55,147 nt of DNA from Lachnospiraceae bacterium UBA7179 (GCA_002491195.1 DKVL01000042.1:1-55147), one strand, 5' to 3'. Counted from the first letter of the stretch, positions 33,068 through 42,628 are shown. Program-made: numbers and translations. Notes: generated from the sequence alone by a model not told the origin.

Positions 33068-34261
33068 ATGAAAAAACGATATCAGAAAATACTTTCCTGT
33101 CTTCTATCATACATTTTGCTGATTTCCCTGTTAGCAGTATCGCCTGCCATGGAAATCAGTACAAAGGCTGCACCAGCAGACAACGGTAAAAAGGCCTGTT
33201 GGATTTCTTTTTTGGATATTGAGGTCTTCTTGCAGGACAAAACAGAAAAAGAGTTCAGATCCAAGGTTTCCGAGATGTATGATAATGTCATTGAATATGG
33301 CATGAATACTGTTATTGTACACGTTCGTGCTCTGGGTGATGCCATGTATCCCTCCAACTACTATCCATGGGCGGCATATTTTACTACTGACAGAACTGAT
33401 CCTGGCTATGATCCACTACAGATCATGATCGACCTGGCACATGCGAAAAACCTGCAGTTCGAGGCATGGATCAACCCGTACCGTCTCTCGCGCAACAATG
33501 AATCGACGACCAGTTTCAAGGCGACCCCCTATTATGAACTGTTCCGCCCCTTTACGATCGAATACAAAGCCTCCGCCAGACAAACCTGTCTGGTTCTCGA
33601 TCCTGCCAAACAGGAGACAAGGGATCTGATCACGAACGGTGTCAGGGAGATTGTCAGCAAATACGATGTGGATGGGATTCATTTTGACGACTATTTCTAT
33701 GTGCCTGGCATGGCAGATGACCTAGATCTTGCATCCAAAAAGGCGAACGTCAATCTGCTGATCTCCCAGGTATATGAAACGATCAAATCCATAAAACCTG
33801 ACTGTACTTTTGGAATCAGCCCGGCAGGAAATCCCGACAGTGCACGTAAGCAGGGTGCAGACATTGACACATGGCTGTCCACTCCGGGATATATTGACTA
33901 CATTATGCCGCAGATTTATTGGACCGACATCTATGTGACAAGCAAAGGCACAGAGCACATGTTTACCAACAGATGCTCTGCATGGCTGGAGATCAATAAA
34001 CAAGATCTTCCAATGTATGTCGGACTTGCCCTTTACCAAGCTGGCGCAACATCCAAAAGCGACTTGGGCTGGGCGACAAGTGATACCAACCTTGCCTATC
34101 AGTACCTGACTGCAAAACAGCTCGGTTACGACGGTTATTCCCTGTTCCGCTATGCGTGGCTTGAGAAAGATATTGCCACTGCGGAATTAAATAACTTAAA
34201 AGTTTACTCTGCTCCACTCATAAGTGATGGCGCCGCATCTGATACCGCATGGAACGAATGA
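33068..34261 (+). CDS. Secreted GHL10-type glycosidase (DigH-like)
   Basis: 397 aa with a signal peptide (residues 1-34, LLSYILLISLLAVSPAM). The GHL10/DUF187 TIM-barrel follows: WISFLDIEVF, TVIVHVRALGDAMYPSNYYP, FEAWINPYRL, VREIVSKYDVDGIHFDDYFY with the catalytic-site Asp pair, and GISPAGN, ending YDGYSLFRYAW. Family members act on peptidoglycan glycan strands in the cell wall. AAAGGGAATCCTAAA precedes the ATG. Its last 66 bp overlap the convergent gene. Confidence 0.92.
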   Translation: MKKRYQKILSCLLSYILLISLLAVSPAMEISTKAAPADNGKKACWISFLDIEVFLQDKTEKEFRSKVSEMYDNVIEYGMNTVIVHVRALGDAMYPSNYYPWAAYFTTDRTDPGYDPLQIMIDLAHAKNLQFEAWINPYRLSRNNESTTSFKATPYYELFRPFTIEYKASARQTCLVLDPAKQETRDLITNGVREIVSKYDVDGIHFDDYFYVPGMADDLDLASKKANVNLLISQVYETIKSIKPDCTFGISPAGNPDSARKQGADIDTWLSTPGYIDYIMPQIYWTDIYVTSKGTEHMFTNRCSAWLEINKQDLPMYVGLALYQAGATSKSDLGWATSDTNLAYQYLTAKQLGYDGYSLFRYAWLEKDIATAELNNLKVYSAPLISDGAASDTAWNE

Positions 34262-34606
34262 TCTACGGTGATGCCATTCGTTCCAAAAAGCAGTATAAGC
34301 TGCTCTGTCATACTCATCTTCCCCAATAATTTTAGGGGAATAGGACTCGTAATATGCTTCAATCTTATCTGCAAAGCGAACTACTTCACGCCTGTAATCT
34401 TCTCCGATCAGATGATCCTGTGTCAATGATTTTAATAAATACAAAGCTGTCGAACTTACAGTGCAATAATACGTAAAACATTCTTCTCCAATTACCGCTG
34501 TCGCTTCACCGTGCAGACACAAATCTCTTGGATCATCCGCATCGCCATTAATCCATTCCAGGCGCTCTGCATCAATCTGAAAACCCGCCATAACAATACC
34601 CCGCAA
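34196..34606 (-). CDS. Conserved hypothetical protein
   Basis: 136 aa if the TTG at 34606 is used (AGGGGGAACG upstream), or 131 aa from the ATG at 34591. Motifs WINGDADDPRDLCLHGEATA and TVSSTALYLLKSLTQDHLIG look well structured, with a C-terminal Trp/His-rich helix. Family not recognised. The frame overlaps the 3' end of the glycosidase by 66 bp, and follows the MCP-PilZ gene by 38 bp on the same strand. Confidence 0.7.
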   Translation of the reverse strand: MRGIVMAGFQIDAERLEWINGDADDPRDLCLHGEATAVIGEECFTYYCTVSSTALYLLKSLTQDHLIGEDYRREVVRFADKIEAYYESYSPKIIGEDEYDRAAYTAFWNEWHHRRSFVPCGIRCGAITYEWSRVNF

Positions 34607-34644
34607 CGTTCCCCCTTCTCCTATGATACCAACCCATACTAACT

Positions 34645-36750
34645 CTATTTTGTTCTCTCCGCCACATAGTCTCGCAGAATCTTGCTGTCCTCAAGCATAC
34701 GGCCGCCAACCAGGTACTCTCCATCATGGTCTGAAACCCTGATGATAATACCCTCAAGCGCTTTTCCCCCAAGAACAGGAAAATTACTCACTGCTACAGA
34801 GATCGCCTTTCCTCTCGCCTCACGTACCTCTCGCGCCGTTGTCGTGAACGCAAAACCATTGGCGCTAATGTCCAGCATTCTCGCATCACAGCTAAATTCA
34901 TTGTCCTTAATTGTCACCTTGCAGCTGTTAGAGATTTGAAGCCGTGGATATTTACGCCGGTTAACCACTCTGGGATTTCCCTTGATGATAATGGAATGGA
35001 TACCTCGCTCCCCGCCCTTTACAGAGCTGATGCTAACCTTCTCCCAAATATACAGCGCATTGTGTACAATGATATGTAAATCATATTTCTTCGCCTTATC
35101 CTGTATGTCAAGTTCTTGATCACCCAATGTAATATGGCCCACATTGATACTCTTGTCTGTCGTATCAACAACTTCCGCCTTGTACTCCGCCTGACTTCTG
35201 TCGCCAGAGACAAACACGGAAACCTTCATGCCAGGCGTGATATCCTTGATACCCATGAAACCGCCTTCGCCAAGCTCCTCGATCAGCTTACCGACAACAT
35301 CCTCGATATGAATGACATTGTTTGCAGTCTCCTCATATTTGCTAAGCATGACTTTAGTCGTCTCCTCAGAGTCAATCACACTCTGTGTCATAATCTCCAT
35401 GACTTCATTAATCTGCTTCATATTTTCAACGAGATTGCGGTTTGCTGCCTCAACATCCTTCATTGCCTTGTCAACGACCTGGATACCATCATCAAGCTCC
35501 GCAGATTCATTGCTGATGCTCGCCACGCTCTCATCGACATGGTTGACCTTTCCCTGTGCGTCGGTGATCAGCTGCAGGATCTTTGTGATAGAATCGGTCA
35601 TCTTCTCTGCCGTTTCCTCCAAATGGTTGAGCGCGTTGAGTATGCTGTTGGACGAATTTTTTGTTCCCATACTGAGATCCCTGATCTCATCCGCCACAAC
35701 CGCAAAGCCTTTTCCGGCCTCTCCCGCCCTTGCCGCCTCTATCGAAGCATTCAGTGCAAGCAGATTCGTCTGGGCCGTAATCTTCTCAATCGTACCCGTC
35801 TCCTGCTTCACCATGTCAAACTCCGTCTTAAATTCATTCAGAACCTTCTCGACCTCACCCGACACATCTGCCATCTCATTTGTAGCATCAACGACTGCCG
35901 AGAGCTCGTTAGAACTCGTCTTTGCATGGGTGGCCGACTCGTTGATGAGATCTGCCATCTTTGTTACCAGCGAAGCCACGTTCTCCACCTGTGTATTAAT
36001 GTCCTCTGTCATGTCCAGAGAGGACATTGCTTTCTCACTCATCGTTGTATTATTTGCGGAAAGTTTGTTCATACTCTCCACAACATCCATTGCCCCTTGC
36101 TTATTCTCATCAGCAAGTTCACGAACTACTGTCACTCCATCAACGATCGCGCTGCTTGCGCCTTTCACTTTGTCAACCGTATGTATCACTTTATCCAGAT
36201 TGCTGTTCATAGCTCCGATCATCGCACCATCAGATCTTGTCAGATGATCGATCGCGAGTACATATCCCAGATAACACATAATCGTACAAGCCATCTCCAG
36301 CTCCATTTGAAGCATATGTCCGTCCGCTGACTGTCCTCTTGTGTAGACCAGAATATTCTGCACAAAAATCAAAATAATATTGTATATACCCACTCTGATA
36401 ATCAGTTTCTTGTCTTTGAACAGGATCAGCATACCTGCAATCGGAAGCATTAAGCTAAACGCAACTGTACTGTTGATCGTCAGCACTACAAATCCATAGA
36501 AAATCGCATACCCTATTGCCACAAATATTTTATATTGATCATTGGCCTTCCCCCTGATCCGCAGCTGCAGATACGCCAGCCCATATGGCACCCAGCAGAA
36601 AATCAGCATCAGCCAAAATGTACCAGATGACATTCTCTCCTTCGCAAGCTCCCCAGCATAAATCCCTGGCAGCAATACACATATGATTGCCCATACAACT
36701 GATGCCTTCTTATTGGCACTCATCTTGAAAAGTTCCTCATTGTATTCCAT
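34645..36750 (-). CDS. Membrane chemoreceptor with C-terminal YcgR-like and PilZ domains
   Basis: 701 aa. Residues 1-175 hold about six hydrophobic segments with little outside loop, so input is probably in or near the membrane. Residues about 190-490 are the MCP signalling coiled coil, with tip LLALNASIEAARAGEAGKGF at about 325-350. Residues about 495-590 resemble the YcgR N-terminal domain (GMKVSVFVSGDRSQAEYKAE). Residues about 595-701 are a PilZ domain with both c-di-GMP motifs: RRKYPR (RxxxR) and DISANG (D/NxSxxG). This suggests c-di-GMP modulates chemotaxis signalling directly. GGAG lies 5 nt before the ATG. Confidence 0.93.
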   Translation of the reverse strand: MEYNEELFKMSANKKASVVWAIICVLLPGIYAGELAKERMSSGTFWLMLIFCWVPYGLAYLQLRIRGKANDQYKIFVAIGYAIFYGFVVLTINSTVAFSLMLPIAGMLILFKDKKLIIRVGIYNIILIFVQNILVYTRGQSADGHMLQMELEMACTIMCYLGYVLAIDHLTRSDGAMIGAMNSNLDKVIHTVDKVKGASSAIVDGVTVVRELADENKQGAMDVVESMNKLSANNTTMSEKAMSSLDMTEDINTQVENVASLVTKMADLINESATHAKTSSNELSAVVDATNEMADVSGEVEKVLNEFKTEFDMVKQETGTIEKITAQTNLLALNASIEAARAGEAGKGFAVVADEIRDLSMGTKNSSNSILNALNHLEETAEKMTDSITKILQLITDAQGKVNHVDESVASISNESAELDDGIQVVDKAMKDVEAANRNLVENMKQINEVMEIMTQSVIDSEETTKVMLSKYEETANNVIHIEDVVGKLIEELGEGGFMGIKDITPGMKVSVFVSGDRSQAEYKAEVVDTTDKSINVGHITLGDQELDIQDKAKKYDLHIIVHNALYIWEKVSISSVKGGERGIHSIIIKGNPRVVNRRKYPRLQISNSCKVTIKDNEFSCDARMLDISANGFAFTTTAREVREARGKAISVAVSNFPVLGGKALEGIIIRVSDHDGEYLVGGRMLEDSKILRDYVAERTK

Positions 36751-37037
36751 CTTGTCTCCACCCTTCTGTTAACCAGTACCTTAAAAACATCTGCGCAGTT
36801 CTTTATACCAGATGCACAATATTTTTCCCAAAGCACCACAGTTTCCACGCAGATTTATTGTATTCGTTAATTATTTTATCATATGTATACAATAATTTCC
36901 ACATGTTTATGCTTTGTCCTATATTTTTTAGTAAAAGTGTACAACAATTATTTTTTTCACAAATTGTGTTGACATTTCACTTTAATTGTATTATTGTACT
37001 AATGTATTAATTAGTTAACACAGAAGGAGGTATGTAC
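36751..37037. other. Divergent intergenic region
   Basis: AT-rich. It carries the GntR-operon promoter at 36969-36997 and, on the other strand, the start region of the MCP-PilZ gene. No RNA gene seen. Confidence 0.5.
36969..36997 (+). promoter_or_regulatory. Promoter of the GntR/ABC operon
   Basis: -35 TTGACA (36969-36974), 17 bp, -10 TATTGT (36992-36997). TGTACTAATGTATTAATTAG overlapping and following the -10 is a likely binding site for the YtrA-type repressor encoded next. Confidence 0.6.
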
Positions 37038-37406
37038 ATGGCATGGCAAATGAATTCTGAACGTCCAATCTACTCACAATTATATGACAAAATATTGGTT
37101 CGTATCGTATGTGGCATCTATAAAGCTGGAAATCGACTGCCAAGCGTCAGGGAACTCGCCGCAGAGGCCAGTGTCAATCCCAACACAATGCAGCGGGCTT
37201 TCGCTGAACTCGAGCACAGCGGACTAATCGTAACGCAGCGAAACAGCGGACGTGTTGTGACAGAAGATATGACGAAAATTGAAACTGCCAGACACCAGCT
37301 GGCTCTGACACAGGTAAACACCTTTATTGCCAATGTGCGCGAACTTGGATACAGCGATCAGGAAATTATGGAACTGATCAAAAGTATTATCCACGAAAAC
37401 CATTAA
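37038..37406 (+). CDS. GntR-family regulator, YtrA type
   Basis: 122 aa: winged helix-turn-helix (QLYDKILVRIVCGIYKAGNR, LPSVRELAAEASVNPNTMQR, GLIVTQRNSGRVV) plus a short helical C-terminus, the YtrA subfamily layout. I use the ATG at 37038 because GAAGGAGG lies 7 nt upstream; an in-frame ATG at 37032 is too close to that site. First gene of an operon with an ABC ATPase and a permease, the usual YtrA context, so it most likely represses its own operon. Confidence 0.93.
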   Translation: MAWQMNSERPIYSQLYDKILVRIVCGIYKAGNRLPSVRELAAEASVNPNTMQRAFAELEHSGLIVTQRNSGRVVTEDMTKIETARHQLALTQVNTFIANVRELGYSDQEIMELIKSIIHENH

Positions 37407-37440
37407 AAATAGAAATGAACGATCGAGGGAGGGAACAAAC

Positions 37441-38577
37441 GTGAACGAAAATAACAGTATGGCATACATACAAAATGAGGATGCGCAGAAAGACAGTGTA
37501 CCAAATAACTCTGTGTATACACAGAATGAACCTGTACTGAATCCGACGCTAATGCAGACAGACAATCCACTTCCTGCACAAGACAATGCTATGCAGCATA
37601 ATCTGACTGCTTCACCAGAAAATATTGCACAAAATGACCAAATCAACAGCACAGCTCCTGCGCAAAGCAGTCCGGTTGATCTGCAAAAGAACAATACATC
37701 CAGCAAGCCTGTGCAGAATAACCCGATTTATCCACAAAATAATAATTTACAGAACAATTATCCACAATACACTCCGGCTTACACACCAAACACTGCCACG
37801 CAGGATCATTCAGCTTACATGCAAAATGAAAATATGCCAGCTGGTCCGGCAAATACAACGGCGTACATCAATACCCCGCTTCTACAGTTAAATGACCTGT
37901 GCAAGCGGTATCCTGGCATGGGCACCTATATGTCTGTCTTCCATATGAATCTGATCATTCCAAGGGGACGGATCATTGGACTTCTGGGGCCAAATGGCTG
38001 CGGCAAGACGACACTGATCAAAATGATCAATGGTCTTCTTGCGCCGACAAGCGGAAATGTTTTGATCAATGGCATGGAACCATGCCCTGCAACCAAGAAG
38101 GTCATCTCCTATCTGCCAGAACGCACCTATCTGGACAACAGCATGAAAGTGTCACAGATGGTTTCCTATTTTGCAGATTTTTATGAGGACTTTTCGTCAG
38201 AGAAGGCTTATGGTATGCTGGGAGCACTTGGCATCAGCAGCGACGCCCGCTTAAAGACGCTTTCTAAAGGTACAAAGGAGAAAGTACAGCTGATCTTAGT
38301 CATGAGCAGACAGGCAGATCTGTATATCCTTGACGAGCCGATCGCCGGTGTTGATCCTGCCGCAAGGGACTATATCCTGCGCACCATTATCACCAACTAC
38401 AATCCAAGTTCAACGATCATATTGTCCACTCATCTGATATCCGATATCGAAAATGTACTGGACGATGTAATCTTTATGAAAAACGGATCCCTTATGTTAT
38501 ACACATCTGTTGACTCTATCCGCAGCCAGATGGGTAAATCCGTAGATACTTACTTCAGGGAGGTGTACGCATGTTAG
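37441..38577 (+). CDS. ABC-transporter ATPase with a long N/Q/P-rich N-terminus
   Basis: 378 aa. Residues about 146-378 are a normal ABC ATPase: Walker A GLLGPNGCGKTTLIKMINGL, signature LSKGTKEKVQL, Walker B ADLYILDEPIAGVDP, switch His in STHLIS. The first 143 residues are low-complexity, rich in Asn, Gln, Pro, Thr and Ala (for instance PQNNNLQNNYPQYTPAYTPN), with no known domain. The start is GTG with GGGAGGG upstream. It overlaps the permease gene by 7 bp. Substrate unknown; the YtrABC-like context points to export of a cell-wall-active compound or bacteriocin response. Confidence 0.9.
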   Translation: MNENNSMAYIQNEDAQKDSVPNNSVYTQNEPVLNPTLMQTDNPLPAQDNAMQHNLTASPENIAQNDQINSTAPAQSSPVDLQKNNTSSKPVQNNPIYPQNNNLQNNYPQYTPAYTPNTATQDHSAYMQNENMPAGPANTTAYINTPLLQLNDLCKRYPGMGTYMSVFHMNLIIPRGRIIGLLGPNGCGKTTLIKMINGLLAPTSGNVLINGMEPCPATKKVISYLPERTYLDNSMKVSQMVSYFADFYEDFSSEKAYGMLGALGISSDARLKTLSKGTKEKVQLILVMSRQADLYILDEPIAGVDPAARDYILRTIITNYNPSSTIILSTHLISDIENVLDDVIFMKNGSLMLYTSVDSIRSQMGKSVDTYFREVYAC

Positions 38578-39416
38578 GAAAATTATTAAAATATGAATGG
38601 AAAGGGCTCTGGTCTCCGTTTCTGATTATGCTGATCGTGCTGGGCGGAACAACAGCATTGACCTGCGGCGTGATTTTGACCATCAACCCCAAATACGACG
38701 AGGTAGTTACAGGATTCTCCATGCTGGCACTCGTTCTCTCCGTCTTTTTGTACTACTTCGGACTGATCGGATGCACCCTCGGAACAATGCTCATCATTGT
38801 GATCCGTTTTTACAAAACCTGCTATACGGATCAAGGTTATCTGACGCACACGCTTCCAGTTTCCTCGACACAGATCTTAAACGCCAAGATCATCGCTGCA
38901 ATTCTGGCTGATTTGCTGATGCTGCTTGCGATTGCCGCCACAATCCTGATCATTTTTCAAGTTGCATTGCACCATATATCCTCATTAATGCCTGGTGATT
39001 ACAGAGAGTTTTCACGGGAATTTTCATCGATACTTTATGATTTTGAAGATGAGCTCGGTATCAGTTTTGGTGCATATATCGCATATTTTGTGATTTATTT
39101 CGTGATCGCAGCCCTTGCAAACATCGTTACACTCTTTGGCTGTGTATCATTAGGACAGCTCTACGCCAAGCACCGTGTTGCAGGCGCAATTATCGCATAC
39201 TTTGTCGTGCAGTTTGTCATGCAGATTCTCGGTTACGTCTGTTCCATACCGATGTATACCAGGATGATTCTTACAGCATCAACCGACAGTGATATAACGG
39301 CTTTCAGCCTTATATCTCCATCCATGAACCTGACGCTGCTTTTGACCGTGCTGATAGCAGTTGCTATGTACTTTGTCAATCTGCATATGATGACGAAACG
39401 ATTGAATCTTGAATAG
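38571..39416 (+). CDS. ABC-transporter permease
   Basis: 281 aa with about six hydrophobic segments (for example LIMLIVLGGTTALTCGVIL, LFYYFGLIG-type second segment, IYFVIAALANIVTLFGCVSL, LLTVLIAVAMYFVNLHMM). No catalytic motif, as expected for a permease. GGAGGTGTACGC precedes the ATG, which lies within the end of the ATPase gene. Completes the GntR-ATPase-permease operon and would form a transporter with the ATPase. Confidence 0.88.
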   Translation: MLGKLLKYEWKGLWSPFLIMLIVLGGTTALTCGVILTINPKYDEVVTGFSMLALVLSVFLYYFGLIGCTLGTMLIIVIRFYKTCYTDQGYLTHTLPVSSTQILNAKIIAAILADLLMLLAIAATILIIFQVALHHISSLMPGDYREFSREFSSILYDFEDELGISFGAYIAYFVIYFVIAALANIVTLFGCVSLGQLYAKHRVAGAIIAYFVVQFVMQILGYVCSIPMYTRMILTASTDSDITAFSLISPSMNLTLLLTVLIAVAMYFVNLHMMTKRLNLE

Positions 39417-39427
39417 GAAACAGTAAA

Positions 39428-39466
39428 ATAGACAGTGTACAATAGATATACACTGTCTATATTTTT
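39428..39466. terminator. Terminator between the ABC operon and murI
   Basis: ATAGACAGTGTA (39428-39439) pairs with TACACTGTCTAT (39449-39460), followed on the plus strand by ATTTTT. It lies between convergent genes and can act for the rightward ABC operon; the leftward side has an A-rich start that gives T-residues for murI as well. Confidence 0.8.
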
Positions 39467-40278
39467 CGCATTTTTTCCAATCTCTCATGAAGCTGCCTGA
39501 TCGTTTCGAGTTTTGCGCTGTCTGTGATCTCACGCCCCGACTCAAAATATCTGACACAAATATCGTTTTTATATTGTTCCCAGCTGACACTACGATCTGC
39601 TATCGGCTCCAAAAGCTCATGTCTTGCATCCAACACACGCATGAGCTGCCTCACTGTCCCAAGACTGCCGTCAATGATATGGATCTGCGGCGGAATCAAT
39701 GCCCGAAAAGAATCTTTGAAATAATTAAAATGTGTACACCCGAGCACCAGTTCCCCATATCGCTCAAGTGTATAACCCAGGAACTTTTCCCGCAGATATG
39801 CTGTCACACTGTCCGACACAAACTCGCCGCGCTCTGCAAATTCCACAAGTCCTGGCAGCTCCATCAGATCTACTAAATGCTCATCATCTACACGCTCCAC
39901 GAGTTTTTGAAGCTTGTTCTCATGCACTGTAAGCGGCGTCGCCACCACCAGCACACGCTTTCCCTCACTCTCCGCGACCGCAGGCTTGACTGCAGGTTCT
40001 ATTCCTATGATAGGAATCGGCTGATACTTGCTGCGCATTAATTCCGCGGCTACCGCAGTTGCCGTATTACACGCGATCACAATTGCCTTACAATCGTGAT
40101 CTGCCATAAAGCGGATCACCTCATCCACATAAGTTATAACCTGTTCTCTCGTCTTGGTTCCATATGGAACATGATCTGTATCTGCATAAAATATAAAGTT
40201 CTCGCGCGGCATCAGCACCATCGCCTGGTGAAGAAGCGTCATACCGCCAATTCCTGAATCAAATATACCGATGTTCAT
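39457..40278 (-). CDS. murI: Glutamate racemase
   Basis: Converts L- to D-glutamate for peptidoglycan, in the cytoplasm. 273 aa from the ATG at 40278, with AAAGG 9 nt upstream; a longer frame includes the hairpin sequence. Motifs: GIFDSGIGGMTLLHQ near the start, ADTDHVPYGTK, IVIACNTATAVAAELM with the first catalytic Cys, and LVLGCTHFNYF with the second. Follows the amidohydrolase gene after a terminator, so it probably has its own promoter. Confidence 0.96.
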   Translation of the reverse strand: MNIGIFDSGIGGMTLLHQAMVLMPRENFIFYADTDHVPYGTKTREQVITYVDEVIRFMADHDCKAIVIACNTATAVAAELMRSKYQPIPIIGIEPAVKPAVAESEGKRVLVVATPLTVHENKLQKLVERVDDEHLVDLMELPGLVEFAERGEFVSDSVTAYLREKFLGYTLERYGELVLGCTHFNYFKDSFRALIPPQIHIIDGSLGTVRQLMRVLDARHELLEPIADRSVSWEQYKNDICVRYFESGREITDSAKLETIRQLHERLEKMRKI

Positions 40279-40319
40279 TGCCCGCATCCTTTCCTCTGCA
40301 CAGGTCTGTGCATAAAATA

Positions 40320-40345
40320 CCCGCAAATCCATGTAGATCTGCGGG
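40320..40345 (-). terminator. Strong hairpin between the amidohydrolase gene and murI
   Basis: CCCGCAAATC and GATCTGCGGG pair over 10 bp around a 6-base loop. On the minus strand it is followed by TATTTTATG, a weak T-tract. It most likely ends the amidohydrolase transcript. The 180 bp before it (40346-40525) is AT-rich and holds nothing else. Confidence 0.65.
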
Positions 40346-40525
40346 CGTTATTGAGAGAGCGAATAGTGAGTCAAACTCACATACGATGTAAACTAAATTA
40401 TTTTATAATTTTTTTTATTATATAATACTTTTATTCATTTGAAAAGTACTTTTTAAGTTATTTTTACTTTTCATCACTTTTACCATATTTTATAGATAAA
40501 CATATATAAATTTATGCAATACGTT

Positions 40526-41698
40526 TTATTCCTCTTTTCTATATACAATCTCTCCATCAATAATTGTCATTAATGTATTGGTAAAGACTTCCATGGGATT
40601 TCCATCAAATACCGCAATGTCTGCATCCTTTCCCGGCTCTATACTGCCAATTCGGTCTGAAACGCCACAAATTTTCGCGGCATTGATTGTCATCGCCTTG
40701 AAACCATCTTCCATCGAGAGTCCATGTTTCACACTCAGCCCTACACATAATGGAAGAGACTGGATCAGAGATACTGGATGATCTGTCGTGATCGATACCA
40801 TCACACCTGCATTCGCCAGAATCCCTGCTGTCTTAAATGCCACATTCTGCACTTCAATTTTATTGCGCGTAGTGAGATCTGGTCCCACTATTGCGGGATA
40901 ACCGGCTGTGACAATCTCCTGGGCGATCAAATGTCCTTCACTGCAGTGGTCGAGCGTCATATCCAGGTCAAATTCTTTTGCAATCCGAATTGCCGTAAAA
41001 ATATCATCCACACGATGCACGTGCGCCTTTAATGGTATTTCTTTTGCAAACACTGGACGCCATGCTTCATAGTGCAGATTGTAATCCGCGCTGTTCTGAT
41101 CACGCTTTTCCAGATAAGAACGCGCATTGACCAACTCCTCCCGCAGCATTCCGGCGATTGCCATGCGCGTTACGGGTGATATATTCATTCCAGAATAATT
41201 TACTTTGGGATTCTCACCAAAAGCAATTTTCATAGCGGAAGGAAATTTTAAAATCAGATCGTCAATCCGCCTCCCGCTTGTCTTTACGACAGCAAACTGG
41301 CCTCCGACAACGTTTGCGCTGCCGGGACCAATATTTGCAGAAGTAATGCCTGCTCTTACCGCATCAGCAAAGGCAGCATCCATCGTATTGATCGCATCAA
41401 TTGCGCGGAGCATCGGGGTGACGGGATGAACTGTCTCGTTGCAGTCATCGCCTTCCTGCCCTTTCTTCTCCTCGGTGATACCCATATGACAGTGTGCCTC
41501 GATCAGCCCAGGCATTACCAGATGATGGTTTACATCTATTTTCATGCAGTCCGCAGACTGGGGAATCTCGACTCGTGGAGATACTTCAAGAATTTTCCCA
41601 TCCTTGATCAGTATGCTGCCATCGAAAATATCTGCGTGATATTGTTCGCGAATCGCATCACTCATACTACGAATTGCCGCATTTTCCAACAAAAGCAT
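40526..41698 (-). CDS. Amidohydrolase-family metal-dependent hydrolase
   Basis: 390 aa, of the imidazolonepropionase/chlorohydrolase-like group. The N-terminal beta-sandwich ends in HLVMPGLIEAHCHMGI, which holds the HxH metal motif. Later ligands are in LKAHVHRVDD and TLDHCSEGHL, and the catalytic Asp is in SITTDHPVSL. The C-terminal DRIGSIEPGKDADIAVFDGN returns to the sandwich. Cytoplasmic. There is only a distant GGAAGGG ribosome site (about 14 nt from the ATG). Single gene. The substrate cannot be predicted. Confidence 0.92.
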   Translation of the reverse strand: MLLLENAAIRSMSDAIREQYHADIFDGSILIKDGKILEVSPRVEIPQSADCMKIDVNHHLVMPGLIEAHCHMGITEEKKGQEGDDCNETVHPVTPMLRAIDAINTMDAAFADAVRAGITSANIGPGSANVVGGQFAVVKTSGRRIDDLILKFPSAMKIAFGENPKVNYSGMNISPVTRMAIAGMLREELVNARSYLEKRDQNSADYNLHYEAWRPVFAKEIPLKAHVHRVDDIFTAIRIAKEFDLDMTLDHCSEGHLIAQEIVTAGYPAIVGPDLTTRNKIEVQNVAFKTAGILANAGVMVSITTDHPVSLIQSLPLCVGLSVKHGLSMEDGFKAMTINAAKICGVSDRIGSIEPGKDADIAVFDGNPMEVFTNTLMTIIDGEIVYRKEE

Positions 41699-41725
41699 TT
41701 TCGAAAACCATGCCCTTCCTATTGA

Positions 41726-42628
41726 TTAATTCTGGCTGGCAGACCTGTGCAGTGGATCGACTGGTTCGCCGTCTTTCGTAAGCTTATAATAAATGTTTGC
41801 TCCCTCTTCCGTGTAATAGATCGTCGGTTTCGCAACTTTTCCAACAATATCACCCGCAGAAACTCTGTCTCCAGGATTTAAAGTAATATTATCAAGTTGT
41901 CCATAGGTAAGCATATATCCATTCCCTAGATCAAATCGGATCGTATTTCCGGTCTGCGAATCATAATACACATCTGATACAATGCCATCTGCTGCTGCTG
42001 TAACGTCCTGTCCTTCGGCAGCTGCAACGACAAGCGCTGGATTATAACGATACTGCTGCATCGTGGAATGATACACTGCCTTGTCCATACTGTAATCTAA
42101 CAGTACATCTCCAATAATTGGAAGTGCAAGCGAATCTTCGTCTGAAAAAATGAGCGGCGTATCTGCTATGATTTCCTGCTCCTGACTTTGCTCCTGACCT
42201 TCCATAAACACCGCTGCCTTGTCTGTGCCTCCTGTTGTAACGTTTTCCTGTTTCGTATTTTCCACCTGTCCGGAATTTGCTTCCGTGAAAGCCGGATCAA
42301 CATCCATATCATTATTGTCGCTCAGGTCATAGATCTTTGGATCAACATATCTGCTATCCGTTGATGATCTTTTGTCCGCCTTTGTCCCGGACTCTGCCTT
42401 TCCAGATACAAATCTGGTGTCGACCAGACCAGTATCACCTTCCTCTTCAGTAAGATTTTCCTGTTCCAGTTTTGCAAAATCTATACGATTTTCTTCCTTT
42501 TTCTTGTCGCCCTGCGATGACGTATACACGCCTGCAAGAGTAAGTGCTGACAGCACAAATACTGATGCTGCGATGATACTGATCTTCTCTTTCTGCAAAG
42601 CAGGACGTTTGTTATTTCGTCTGTTCAT
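41726..42628 (-). CDS. SpoIIQ-like protein with a degenerate M23 domain
   Basis: 300 aa, single membrane-spanning N-terminus (IIAASVFVLSALTLAGVY, residues about 18-35), long acidic linker, and a C-terminal LytM/M23 fold (residues about 195-290: VVAAAEGQDVTAAADGIVSD, NTIRFDLGNGYMLTYGQLDN, GDRVSAGDIVGKVA). The zinc ligands are missing: where M23 enzymes have HxxxD there is YNPALV, and where they have HxH there is YGQL. In B. subtilis SpoIIQ is a degenerate member of this family that links mother cell and forespore. Location just downstream of a SpoIID-like gene supports this role. GGAGGGAAAGG precedes the ATG. Confidence 0.82.
   Translation of the reverse strand: MNRRNNKRPALQKEKISIIAASVFVLSALTLAGVYTSSQGDKKKEENRIDFAKLEQENLTEEEGDTGLVDTRFVSGKAESGTKADKRSSTDSRYVDPKIYDLSDNNDMDVDPAFTEANSGQVENTKQENVTTGGTDKAAVFMEGQEQSQEQEIIADTPLIFSDEDSLALPIIGDVLLDYSMDKAVYHSTMQQYRYNPALVVAAAEGQDVTAAADGIVSDVYYDSQTGNTIRFDLGNGYMLTYGQLDNITLNPGDRVSAGDIVGKVAKPTIYYTEEGANIYYKLTKDGEPVDPLHRSASQN

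Noticed and set aside
35116..36330. 404-aa and 311-aa plus-strand open frames
   Set aside because: They are antisense to the MCP-PilZ gene, whose motifs are unmistakable; the heptad coding bias leaves the opposite strand open.
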